From Pseudorhodoferax sp047601025 (lineage in GTDB: Bacteria > Pseudomonadota > Gammaproteobacteria > Burkholderiales > Burkholderiaceae_C): DNA of 64,000 nucleotides. The notes under the pieces were generated by a model. That model did not search any database, was not told where the DNA came from, and was given only the letters and a program-made list of their open reading frames with translations. Numbering within the stretch: the first letter of the stretch is position 1; each line of letters begins with the position of its first letter. The stretch spans positions 3,906,001 through 3,970,000 of the forward strand of contig NZ_JASGJZ010000001.1 of assembly GCF_047601025.1 (NCBI RefSeq). The letters run 5' to 3'. Below, piece by piece: positions 16,464 to 24,585 of the stretch. The translations under genes were made by a program, and so were the position numbers.

Positions 16464-16659
16464 GGTGGGTCTCCCGAGGTGTTGCTGGGCGTGTCGAGTT
16501 TCGCGTGCACGCCGGATGCGTTCCCGGCCCTCATGGCAGGCGCCATCCGCCGGGACCACGAGCGCGCGTGGGCCACGCGGCTCGTGGTGACGCGCAGCCA
16601 GGGCGAGGGCTGACGGACGGGATGGACGGGCGCCCGGGTCCCGGTGCGTCGTGTCCCTG

Positions 16660-17538
16660 TCACCCCGTCATCGCAGCCCTGGCCTTTTCGACCTCGTTGT
16701 TGCCCTGCACGTTGCAGTTCTCGGGAACGACGGAGCGCGCGCGGTCCGTCACCTGCGGCAGCAGGGCGGCCAGGCGCTCCGGAACGTCGGCACCGATGCC
16801 GACGTGGACGCCGTCGGTCATCGTGACGTGCGCGGCCTCGAAGGTGCCGGCGCCGGCGCAGAGGATGGTGCGCGTGGGGGCGCTCTCGTGCGTCAGCACC
16901 AGCATCGCCGGCACCACGGCCTGCGGCGTCGCCAGCGCCGCCAGGTCGTCCTGGAACAAGCCTTCGGTCATCGCCGTGAAGGCGGTGGGCGCGATCGAAT
17001 TGACGTGGATGTTGTGCCTCAGGCCCTCGATCGACAGCGTCTGCATCAGGCCTACCAGCGCCATCTTCGTCGCCGAGTAGTTGGCCTGGCCGAAGTCGCC
17101 GTACAGGCCCGACGACGAGGTGGTCATCAGGATGCGGCCATAGGCTTACTGCTGCATGACCGGCCAGACGGCCTTGGTGCAATGCACCGAGCCCATCAGG
17201 TGCACTTCGATCACGAGCCGGAAGTCGTCCAGCGACATCTTCGCGGACGACTTGTCGCGCAGGATACCGGCGTTGTTGACCAGCACGTCGACGCGGCCCC
17301 AGCGCTCCACGGTCCGGGCCACCATCTGCTGCACGGCGTCGAAGTCGGCCACCGAGGCGTCGCTGGCCATCGCCTGGCCGCCCGCCGCGACGATCTCGTC
17401 GACGACCTTTTGCGCCGCGCCGAGGTCGTTCACCACCATCCGGGCGCCGCGGGCCGCCAGTGCCAGCGCGTACTGCCGTCCCAGGCCGCCGCCGGCGCCG
17501 GTGACGATGGCCACGCGTCCTTCGGAATCCAGCTGCAT
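16660..17538 (-). pseudogene. SDR-family oxidoreductase with an in-frame premature stop
   Basis: From the ATG at 17538 the product begins MQLDSEGRVAIVTGAGGGLGRQYALAL and contains VNNAGILRDKS. A TAA stop falls at 17146-17148. The same frame then continues AYGRILMTTSSSGLYGDFGQANYSATKMAL, with the catalytic Tyr/Lys, to a second stop at 16660. It resembles the dehydrogenase part of multifunctional beta-oxidation or hydroxyacyl-CoA dehydrogenases. A single base change (for example CAA or CAG to TAA) separates the two halves, so it is a recent pseudogene unless the stop is read through or is a sequencing error. Confidence 0.85.
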
Positions 17539-17571
17539 GATTGAAGGCCTTTCTGGTATCGGAATGAGTGG

Positions 17572-18354
17572 CTAGACGGCGCTCACGCCGCCGTCGACCG
17601 CCAGGATCTGCCCCGTGATGTGCTTGCCGGCCGCCGACGCGAACAGCACCGCGGCGCCCTTGAGGTCGTCGTCGTCGCCCAGGCGCTGCAGCGGCACCCA
17701 GGCCGTCAGGTTGCCGACCCCGACCTGTTCCAGCGTGCCGCGCGTCATCTTCGACGGGAAATGGCCCGGTGCCAGCGCATTGACGGTGATGCCGTACTTG
17801 CCCCACTCGCCGGCCAGCGTGCGCGTGAGGTTGACCACCGCACCCTTGCTGGTGTTGTAGGCGATGGTCTCGGGCAGTTCGACCGGGTTGCCGGCCAGCC
17901 CGGCGATGGAGGCGATGTTGACGATGCGGCCGTGGCGGCGCGGGATCATCGAGCGCTTGCCGATCTGCTGCGTCAGCAGGAACAGGCCGCGCACGTTCAG
18001 GTCCATCACCTTGTCCCAGGCCTCGACGGGGTAGTCCTCGGCGGGGCAGCCCCAGGTCGCACCGGCGTTGTTGACGAGGATGTCCACGTGGCCCAGCCGG
18101 GCCAGCGCCTCGTCGGCCAGGCGCCGGATGTCGTCGTCGCGGGCGCCGTCGGCGGCCACCCAGTCGGCCTCGATGCCCAGCGATTTCAGGTGCGCTTGCG
18201 CCTCCTTGAGCTCGTCGGCCTTGCGCGCCGACAGCATGAGCCGCGCGCCGGCGTCGCCCAGCGCCTCGGCGATCTGCAACCCCAGGCCGCGCGAGCCGCC
18301 GGTGATCAGGGCCGTCTTGCCCGACAGGTCGAACAGTTGCTTCAGTGTGCTCAT
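17572..18354 (-). CDS. SDR-family oxidoreductase
   Basis: The 260-residue classical short-chain dehydrogenase has the NAD(P)-binding TGGSRGLGLQIAEALG and VNNAGATWGCP. A catalytic Ser lies in IVNIASIAG, a YNTSKGAV motif carries Tyr and Lys, and the C-terminus is GQILAVDGGVSAV. It resembles 3-oxoacyl-reductase and gluconate-5-dehydrogenase types, and the exact substrate is unknown. It starts 11 bp after the thiolase remnant and 33 bp before the broken SDR, in one transcription unit. Confidence 0.9.
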   Translation of the reverse strand: MSTLKQLFDLSGKTALITGGSRGLGLQIAEALGDAGARLMLSARKADELKEAQAHLKSLGIEADWVAADGARDDDIRRLADEALARLGHVDILVNNAGATWGCPAEDYPVEAWDKVMDLNVRGLFLLTQQIGKRSMIPRRHGRIVNIASIAGLAGNPVELPETIAYNTSKGAVVNLTRTLAGEWGKYGITVNALAPGHFPSKMTRGTLEQVGVGNLTAWVPLQRLGDDDDLKGAAVLFASAAGKHITGQILAVDGGVSAV

Positions 18355-18365
18355 GAGCGGCCCCC

Positions 18366-18734
18366 TCAGGCGACTTCGGACAGTCCGGCGGCGCCCATGC
18401 CGCCGCCGACGGTGACGTCCATGCCGTCCACGATCACCTGCTTGGCCGCGGTCGCGATCGCCATCCACCCCGGGGAGCACTGGCGGTCCAGGGGCTGCGC
18501 CGAGACTTCGACCGGCAGCCCCGCGGCCAGCACCGCCAGGCGGCCGGTGTCGCTGCCCGAGGTGCCGGCGGCCAGCACGCGGCCGATCACGGCATCCTCG
18601 ATCTCGCCCGGCGCCACGCCGGCGCGCTGCACTGCGTGGCCCATCGGCGAGGGGGATTCGACGTTGTTGAAGGCGCCCTCGAAGGCGCGCCCGATCGGCG
18701 TGCGGGCGGTCGAGGCGATGAAGGCTTCGCGCAT
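18366..18734 (-). pseudogene. Acetyl-CoA acetyltransferase (thiolase), truncated
   Basis: Only about 122 residues remain of a family normally near 390. The N-terminus MREAFIASTARTPIGRAFEGAFN is typical. A short internal deletion follows FNNVESPSP. The active-site cysteine region reads RQCSPGWMAIATAA instead of FCSSGLQAIA-like. The frame ends soon after VGGGMGAAGLSEVA. The catalytic C-terminal half with its His and second Cys is absent, so no thiolase activity is expected. Confidence 0.85.
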
Positions 18735-18781
18735 GGTCGAAGAAATCCTGTTGCGGTGGATGGGCGAGGCGTGACGGTGGT

Positions 18782-19708
18782 TCAGAACGCCACGTTCTGA
18801 CGGCCCTTGAGCTGCAGGATCTGTCGCGCCTCGTCCGGGGTGGCGATGTCCAGGCCCAGCTCGGTCAGGATGCGGCCGATCTTGGCCACCTGCTCGGCGT
18901 TGGAGGTGGCGAGTTGGCCGCGGCCCATGTACAGGTTGTCCTCCAGGCCCACGCGCACGTTGGCGCCCATCACCGCGCCCATGGTCACGAAGGGCATCTG
19001 CTGGCGGCCGGCGGCGAACAGCGACCAGACGTAGTCCTTGCCGAACAGCCGGTCGGCCGTCTGCTTCATCAGCAGCACGTTCTCCGGGTCGGCGCCGATG
19101 CCGCCCATCACGCCGAACACCGACTGGATCAGGAACGGCGGCTTGACCAGGCCGATCTCCACGAAGTAGGCCAGGTTGTACAGGTGGCCGATGTCGTAGC
19201 ACTCGAACTCGAACTTGGTGCCGTGCGTCTGGCCCAGCGTCTCCAGGATGTAGCGGATGTCGCGGAAGGTGTTGCGAAAGATGCCGTCCTCGGTGGACTT
19301 CAGGTACGGCACCTCCCAGTCGTGCTTCCACTGGCGCGGCTTGTCGGCCATGCGGAACATGGCGAAGTTGATCGAGCCCATGTTCAGCGAGGCCATCTCC
19401 GAGGAGGCCCGCAGGGCGCCTTCGAGCCGCTGGTCCAGCGTCATGGCCACGCTGCCGCCGGTGGTGATGTTGAGCACCGCGTCGGTCTGCTCGGCGATGC
19501 GCGGCAGGAACTGCATGTACACCTCGGCCGCGGGCGAGGGGCTGCCGTCCACCGGGTTGCGCGCGTGCAGGTGGATGATGGCGGCGCCCGCCTTGGCCGC
19601 GGCGATGCTCTGCTCGGCGATCTCCTCGGGGGTGCAGGGCAGGTACGGCGACATCGTGGGCGTGTGCACGGAGCCGGTGATGGCGCAGCTGATGATGGTC
19701 TTGCTCAT
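18782..19708 (-). CDS. BKACE-family beta-keto acid cleavage enzyme
   Basis: This 308-residue TIM-barrel protein (DUF849/BKACE) starts MSKTIISCAITGSVHTP. It has the Zn-binding HLHARNPVDGSPSP and NITTGGS motifs, and a C-terminal GANVRVGLEDNLYMGRGQLA carrying the conserved Arg/Glu. The family condenses a beta-keto acid with acetyl-CoA, giving acetoacetate and a new CoA ester. With the SDR and cyclase genes it suggests breakdown of a cyclic or keto-acid substrate (inference). Confidence 0.93.
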   Translation of the reverse strand: MSKTIISCAITGSVHTPTMSPYLPCTPEEIAEQSIAAAKAGAAIIHLHARNPVDGSPSPAAEVYMQFLPRIAEQTDAVLNITTGGSVAMTLDQRLEGALRASSEMASLNMGSINFAMFRMADKPRQWKHDWEVPYLKSTEDGIFRNTFRDIRYILETLGQTHGTKFEFECYDIGHLYNLAYFVEIGLVKPPFLIQSVFGVMGGIGADPENVLLMKQTADRLFGKDYVWSLFAAGRQQMPFVTMGAVMGANVRVGLEDNLYMGRGQLATSNAEQVAKIGRILTELGLDIATPDEARQILQLKGRQNVAF

Positions 19709-19773
19709 GGATGGATAGTCCTGAAGAGGGGGATGACGGGGGGACGAAGCAGGCGCGGCCGAGGCGCCCGCGC

Positions 19774-20580
19774 TCAGCGCGCGGCCATCAAGGCGTCGTC
19801 GAAGATGGCCACGGCGCGCGTCCAGCCGGCCGAGGCGTTGCGGATCTTGTGCGGAAAGCAGCTGATGAAGAAGCCGTCGGGCGGCAGCGCCTCCAGGTTG
19901 TGCAGCTTCTCCAGGTGGCAGTAGCCGATGTCGCGCCCGGCCTTGTGGCCCTCCCAGATCAGGCCGGCGTCGTGCGTGGCGGCGTACTTCTCGGCGGTGT
20001 GCACGAACGGGGCGTCCCAGCTCCAGGCGTCGGTGCCGGTCAGGCGCACGCCGCGCTCGAGCAGGTACATGGTGGCCCCGTAGCCCATGCCGCAGCCGGT
20101 GGAGACGAAATCGTCGTGGCCGTAGCGGCTGCCGGCGCGCGTGTTGACCACCACGATCTCCAGCGGCTGCAGCGTGTGGCCGATGCGCGCGAGCTCGGCC
20201 TGCACGTCGGCGGCGGTCACCACGTAGCCGTCGGCGAAGTGGCGGAAGTCCAGCTTCACGCCGGGCTGGAAGCACCACTCCAGCGGCACCTCGTCGATGG
20301 TCCAGGCGCGCTTTTTCTCGCCCAGCGCCTTGTCCATGGTGCTGTGGAAGTGAAAGGGCGCGTCCAGGTGCGTGCCGTTGTGGGTGGACAGGTTGATCTG
20401 CTCCACGGCCCAGCCTTCGCCGTCGGGCAGGTCTTCCTTCTTCAGGCCGGGGAAGAACGGCGCGATCTGCTCGACCGTGGTCTCGTGGGTGAAGTACTGG
20501 ATCTTGGGCGCGAAGGGCGGCGGGTCCGAGATCACGTCGTTTTCAAGGTAGATCGACAGATCGACGAATTTGCGGGGCAT
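19774..20580 (-). CDS. Cyclase-family metal hydrolase (kynurenine-formamidase-like)
   Basis: The 268-residue protein has the metal-binding HNGTHLDAPFHFH motif of the cyclase/KynB superfamily, with TGCGMGYGATMYLLERGVRLTGTDAWSWD further on. It is longer than typical KynB (about 210), so it more likely belongs to the broader group that hydrolyses amides, lactones or isatin. It lies 65 bp upstream of the BKACE gene in the same direction. Confidence 0.88.
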   Translation of the reverse strand: MPRKFVDLSIYLENDVISDPPPFAPKIQYFTHETTVEQIAPFFPGLKKEDLPDGEGWAVEQINLSTHNGTHLDAPFHFHSTMDKALGEKKRAWTIDEVPLEWCFQPGVKLDFRHFADGYVVTAADVQAELARIGHTLQPLEIVVVNTRAGSRYGHDDFVSTGCGMGYGATMYLLERGVRLTGTDAWSWDAPFVHTAEKYAATHDAGLIWEGHKAGRDIGYCHLEKLHNLEALPPDGFFISCFPHKIRNASAGWTRAVAIFDDALMAAR

Positions 20581-20631
20581 GGCGGGGACTCCGTGGGGAC
20601 GGGAAAGGTCTGGTCGGCGGCCCTGCGAGGG

Positions 20632-21636
20632 TCAATCGACCTTGATGTCGTTGTCGCGGACCACCTTGGCCCAGGCCTGGGTATCCTCTTTGAGGAACTG
20701 CTGGAAATCTGCTGGCGTGCCACCGGCAGGCACCAGCCCCAGGTCCTTGAGCCGCTTCTGGAATTCGGGGGTGGCGATGATCCTCTGGGCCGTTTCGTTG
20801 ATCTTGTTGACTACAGCTGCAGGCGTGCCCTTGGGCGCCAGCAGCCCGTGCCAGGAGTCGCCTACGAAACCCTTGTAGGTCTCGCTGACTGCCGGAACGT
20901 CCGGCAGCGCCTCAACCCGCGTGGGGCCCGTGACGGCCAGGGCTCGGATCTTGCCGCCTTGGATGTGGGGAATCGCCGTGGTCGAGGGCTCCAGGACCGT
21001 GGTGATCAGGCCGGCCACGAGATCGGGGACCGCGTTGTCCTTGTAGGGCACATGCACCATGTTGGCATCGGCCGCGTTCAGTAGACGGGCCATGGCCACG
21101 TGCGTGCCCTGCCCGATGCCGTAGCTGCCGTAGTTGAGCTTGCCTGGATTGGCCTTGGCCGCCGCCAGCAGGTCGCCCAACGTCTTGTAGGGCGACTGCG
21201 CGGACGTGACCACCACGTAGGGCACCGACAGCACCCGGATGACCGGCACGAACTCTTCTGGCTTGTAGGGCAAGGACTTGTACACGTAGGGGTTGATCGA
21301 GGTCGTGTTGTTGACCGTGTAGAGCAGCGTGTAGCCGTCGCCGGGGGCCGATGCCACGGCCTGCGCACCGATGATGGTGCTGGCGCCAGGCTTGTTGTCG
21401 ACCACCACTGGTTGGCCGAGGGCCTTGGACATCGGCTCGCTGAGCAGGCGCATGGTGACGTCGGGCGAGGTACCGGCGCCGAAAGTCACGACGACGCGGA
21501 TGGGCTTGCTGGGGTACGCGCCCTGGGCGGGGGCGGCCAGTGGCGCGAGGGCGGCCGCGGCAAGGGCTGCCAGCGCGGCCCGCTGGAGCAGGGCGGGGCG
21601 GCTGGCTGCGGCACGGTGGTTGTGGATCGGGGCCAT
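20632..21636 (-). CDS. Bug-family (TctC-like) substrate-binding receptor
   Basis: This 334-residue periplasmic receptor has a signal peptide ending near APAQG, then YPSKPIRVVVTFGAGTSPDV, VVDNKPGAST and LNYGSYGIGQGTHV, the standard Bug pattern. Bug receptors bind carboxylates and are hugely expanded in Burkholderiales. No matching TctAB membrane genes lie nearby. The start at 21636 (MAPIHNH) has GGAGACA upstream. It probably binds the substrate of the surrounding cluster. Confidence 0.92.
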   Translation of the reverse strand: MAPIHNHRAAASRPALLQRAALAALAAAALAPLAAPAQGAYPSKPIRVVVTFGAGTSPDVTMRLLSEPMSKALGQPVVVDNKPGASTIIGAQAVASAPGDGYTLLYTVNNTTSINPYVYKSLPYKPEEFVPVIRVLSVPYVVVTSAQSPYKTLGDLLAAAKANPGKLNYGSYGIGQGTHVAMARLLNAADANMVHVPYKDNAVPDLVAGLITTVLEPSTTAIPHIQGGKIRALAVTGPTRVEALPDVPAVSETYKGFVGDSWHGLLAPKGTPAAVVNKINETAQRIIATPEFQKRLKDLGLVPAGGTPADFQQFLKEDTQAWAKVVRDNDIKVD

Positions 21637-21708
21637 GGTTGTCTCCTCGGGGGCATGTGGATGGGGTCGTGGGTGTCGGATGGCCGGCGCCCGTTCAGGC
21701 ATGGGTCT

Positions 21709-22422
21709 TCAGGCTCTGGCTCGCGTGGACGCTGTGGTGTCTTCGGCTGGCGTCCCGGGGCGAGGCAGCGCCGCACGCAGGCCGGCGGCGATGAAGCTCA
21801 CGAGCATCGGCGCGGCAGCCGGGTCGGCGCACCGCATCTCGTTGCGCGAGAGGCGCTCGATGCGCGCGTCGCTCAGGTGCGTGAGCAGCACGCCCATGGC
21901 GAGCTGATAGCCCTTGGCCGCCTGGCCGCGCGTGGTGTGCGGCAGCGCCGCGTGCAGCGCGTCGATGAAGGCGTGCGCCATCGGATCGAAGAAGTCGCGC
22001 TGGACCTGGTAGGCCTCCTCGGTGGCGTTGTAGAGCTCGCGCGCCACCAGCAGTGCGTAGTATTCGCCTTCCGGACTGGCGCGCAGTTCGAGCACGGGCT
22101 CGATGAAGGCTTCGATGATGCGCGGCAGCGTGCGCGGGTCGGCTGGGTCGATGGGCACGGCCCGAAGGCGCACCAGGCGCTCGTCGATGGTGGGGCTCCA
22201 GTGCTCGAAGATGGCATGAAACAGCTCGTGCTTGGCGCCAAAGTAGTAGCTCACCAGCGCCACCGGGACCTTGGCCTCTTCCGCGATCTGCCGGATCGAC
22301 ACGGCGTGGTAGCCGTACTGGGCGAACAGTTTTTCGGCCGCCAGCAGGATGGCGGCGCGCCGGTCCACGCGGGGCGGCATCGGTGGCCGCTTGCGGACAG
22401 GGGGGGCGGTGTCAGGCTTCAT
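21709..22422 (-). CDS. TetR-family transcriptional regulator
   Basis: The 237-residue regulator has an N-terminal helix-turn-helix (about 20-66) reading AEKLFAQYGYHAVSIRQIAEEAKV and LVSYYFGAKHELFHAI. A helical ligand-binding domain follows. It starts 7 bp after the SMP-30 gene and is cotranscribed with it. The paired AT-rich repeats before the SMP-30 gene are its best candidate operator. Confidence 0.92.
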   Translation of the reverse strand: MKPDTAPPVRKRPPMPPRVDRRAAILLAAEKLFAQYGYHAVSIRQIAEEAKVPVALVSYYFGAKHELFHAIFEHWSPTIDERLVRLRAVPIDPADPRTLPRIIEAFIEPVLELRASPEGEYYALLVARELYNATEEAYQVQRDFFDPMAHAFIDALHAALPHTTRGQAAKGYQLAMGVLLTHLSDARIERLSRNEMRCADPAAAPMLVSFIAAGLRAALPRPGTPAEDTTASTRARA

Positions 22423-22429
22423 GGGGGCT

Positions 22430-23500
22430 CTATCGCCAGTGAACCATGGGCAGACCGGCGACAGGGGAACGGAAATACGGGATCGTCGTGCCGCGCAGGC
22501 TGCCGAGGTAGACCGTGCGCAGATCCGGGCCGCCGAAGGTGATGCTGGCCATCCACGGGGCGATCGGGCCCGCTGCACGCATCATGTCGTCCATGGTGGC
22601 CGTGCCGGCTGCCGTGCGTTCGAGCAGTGCCCGGGAGGCTTCCGGGTCGCCGTCGTCGAGCAGCAGGCGCTTGTCGCCCTCGGGGGTGAGCGCGATGAGC
22701 TGGTCCACCATGATCAGCGTGCACCACAGGTTGCCGTGGCTGTCGAAGGCGATGCCGTCCGGACTGCCGCCCAGATGGCTGGGTCCGAAGACTTCGCGGT
22801 CGGTCAGCCGCGCGCCGTCCGCGCGCTCGTCCACGCGCATGCGCGTGATGTGCGGGCCGGTGGTCTCGACGATGTAGAGCCACTCCTCGGCGGCATCGAA
22901 GCGGATCTCGTTGGTGAAGTAGAAACCGTCGGCCACCACGCGCAGCCCGTGCTGGTCGACGATGGCGACATAGCCGTCGGCCACCGGGTGGAGCGAGGCC
23001 TGGGTCCACGGGTTCACGCGCGTGGAGATGGTGAGCCAGATGCGATCCTTGCTGTCCCGCAGCACGAAATTGACCTTGCCGATCGGCATGCCGTCGATCC
23101 GGTCGTACAGCACGCGCGAGTCGCCGTCGCGGGTCATCACTTCCAGTCGGTCCGTGCCGAAGTTCGAAATCAGGATGTCGCCATTGGCGGCGAAGGCCAG
23201 ACCGTTGGGCAGCGTGCCGGTGGTGAACTTGCTCTCCATGTCAGCGCTGCTGGTGGCCGTGGCGCTCTCGAAGCGCGAGTCGGCACGCTGGCCGATGAAG
23301 CGCTGCGTGCCGTCCACGGCAATGCGCATCACGCCGCCGCGCGCGTCAGCCGACCACAGCGTGCCGTCGGGCTCGGCCAGGATGCATTCGGGGCGCTGCA
23401 GGTCGTGGCCGATGGTGCGGAGCTGGCTTCGGTCGACGGTGAACCCGTCCAGCGGGTTGGGAACGCGTGTACGGGACGAGGGCTGAGCGAGTTGGGTCAT
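22430..23500 (-). CDS. SMP-30/gluconolactonase-family protein
   Basis: The 356-residue beta-propeller contains RPECILAEPDGTLWSADARGG, GTLPNGLAFAANGDILISN and GGSPDGIAFDSHGNLWCT, carrying the Glu, Asn and Asp metal ligands of the family. Such enzymes hydrolyse lactones. No signal peptide is visible, so it is cytoplasmic. It heads a unit with the TetR gene, perhaps continuing into the Bug, cyclase and BKACE genes. Confidence 0.9.
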   Translation of the reverse strand: MTQLAQPSSRTRVPNPLDGFTVDRSQLRTIGHDLQRPECILAEPDGTLWSADARGGVMRIAVDGTQRFIGQRADSRFESATATSSADMESKFTTGTLPNGLAFAANGDILISNFGTDRLEVMTRDGDSRVLYDRIDGMPIGKVNFVLRDSKDRIWLTISTRVNPWTQASLHPVADGYVAIVDQHGLRVVADGFYFTNEIRFDAAEEWLYIVETTGPHITRMRVDERADGARLTDREVFGPSHLGGSPDGIAFDSHGNLWCTLIMVDQLIALTPEGDKRLLLDDGDPEASRALLERTAAGTATMDDMMRAAGPIAPWMASITFGGPDLRTVYLGSLRGTTIPYFRSPVAGLPMVHWR

Positions 23501-23507
23501 GCTCGTA

Positions 23508-23541
23508 TTTGAATGATCGTATTAATTTTTGAACATTCGTA
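23508..23541. promoter_or_regulatory. Paired AT-rich repeats, candidate TetR operator
   Basis: TTTGAATGATCGTA (23508-23521) and TTTGAACATTCGTA (23528-23541) are direct repeats matching at 11 of 14 positions and spaced exactly 20 bp, two helical turns. They also contain GAATG...CATTC as an inverted pair. The stretch lies just upstream of the SMP-30/TetR operon and is the most AT-rich DNA in the neighbourhood. Confidence 0.55.
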
Positions 23542-23688
23542 CAAACCATGACGTGTGAACCGCGGATGCGGATCAAGGATTCCGGCTCATGACCTCTGCA
23601 TCCTCTGGTGTCGTGAGTCTGGAATCTGATGAGCTACTGCTGCACACCGGGATCGGCCGTATACCGTGGCGTGCCCGACGAGGCAGCA

Positions 23689-24060
23689 ATGAGCGGGCGA
23701 CCCAAGGTGCCTTGGGCGTTGACCGAGATGGAGCGCAAGGATCTCGTGGCGCTGACGCTGCGTCGCAAGACGTCGCAGGCGCTCGTTCGGCGGGTGCGCA
23801 TCGTGCTGGCTGGTGCCGATGGCCTGGGCAACAAGGTGGTGGCCGAGCGACGGCGCGTCACGCCGCAGATGGTTGGCAAGCGGCGTGGTCGCTTCGTGCA
23901 ACCTCGGCTCGAGGGCTTGCTCGATGCGCCTCGCTCGGGTGCGCCGAGGACGATCGATGTGCGCGCATCGATGCCGTGATCGCCAGGACGCTGCGGAGCG
24001 CTCCCGTCGGCGCGGCGTACAGGCGTACGCGCACGATGGCGCGCGAAGTCGCGCCTGTCG
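23689..24060 (+). pseudogene. IS630-family transposase fragment
   Basis: MSGRPKVPWALTEMER, RIVLAGADGLGNKVVAERRRV, TPQMVGKRRGRFV and LLDAPRSGAPRTID match the helix-turn-helix N-terminus of IS630-type transposases. A frameshift follows near 23960, after which another frame reads RIDAVIARTLRSAPVGA. The DDE catalytic part is absent. The remnant lies between the SMP-30 promoter region and the PACE gene. Confidence 0.78.
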
Positions 24061-24071
24061 CAGTATTGGGG

Positions 24072-24509
24072 TTACGCCGGCTGCGCGCCGCCGGCCGCCG
24101 AGGCCGGCAGGCCGAACACCCGGTCGAAGCACCAGTTGAAGGCGAAGGTGTAGACCAGAAAGAACAGCAGCAGCGCAGCGTCGAACAGGAAGGCCTGCCA
24201 CAGCCCCACGTCCAGCCACCAGGCGAACAGCGGCACCAGGATCGCGGCCAGCCCGCCCTCGAAGCCGATGGCGTGCGCGATGCGCCGCGCCACCGAGCGA
24301 CCGCGCACCGCCTGGCGCGCCTCCCAGGCCTCGAACAGCGTGTTGAACGCCAGGTTCCACAGCACCGCGATGACCGACGAGGCCACGGCCAGCGCCGTGG
24401 ACTTGCCGGCGCCGGCGCCCGACAGTGCCCCCAGCCCGATGCTGGTGACGAGGATGGCGATGCCTTCGTAGAGGCCGACGTAGACGACTTTGCGTTGAAT
24501 GCCCTGCAT
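24072..24509 (-). CDS. PACE-family efflux transporter (AceI-like)
   Basis: The 145-residue protein has four hydrophobic helices formed by two bacterial transmembrane pair domains. The first has RKVVYVGLYEGIAI and LWNLAFNTLFEAWEAR; the second has RIAHAIGFEGGLA and YTFAFNWCFDRVFG. PACE proteins export biocides such as chlorhexidine and, physiologically, short diamines. It is divergent from a LysR gene, the usual arrangement for this family. The start at 24509 (MQGIQRK) matches the family. Confidence 0.9.
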   Translation of the reverse strand: MQGIQRKVVYVGLYEGIAILVTSIGLGALSGAGAGKSTALAVASSVIAVLWNLAFNTLFEAWEARQAVRGRSVARRIAHAIGFEGGLAAILVPLFAWWLDVGLWQAFLFDAALLLFFLVYTFAFNWCFDRVFGLPASAAGGAQPA

Positions 24510-24534
24510 GATGGCCGCCACTGTATGCGAGGGA

Positions 24535-24565
24535 ATCTGAAAGAAAAAGTCAGCTCATGTCAGAT
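24535..24565. promoter_or_regulatory. Inverted repeat between PACE and LysR genes
   Basis: ATCTGA (24535-24540) and TCAGAT (24560-24565) form a perfect inverted pair in the 76-bp divergent promoter region, in an AT-rich setting. The placement suits a LysR-type binding region controlling the efflux gene. Confidence 0.4.
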
Positions 24566-24585
24566 CCGCTGATAGATTGGCATCC

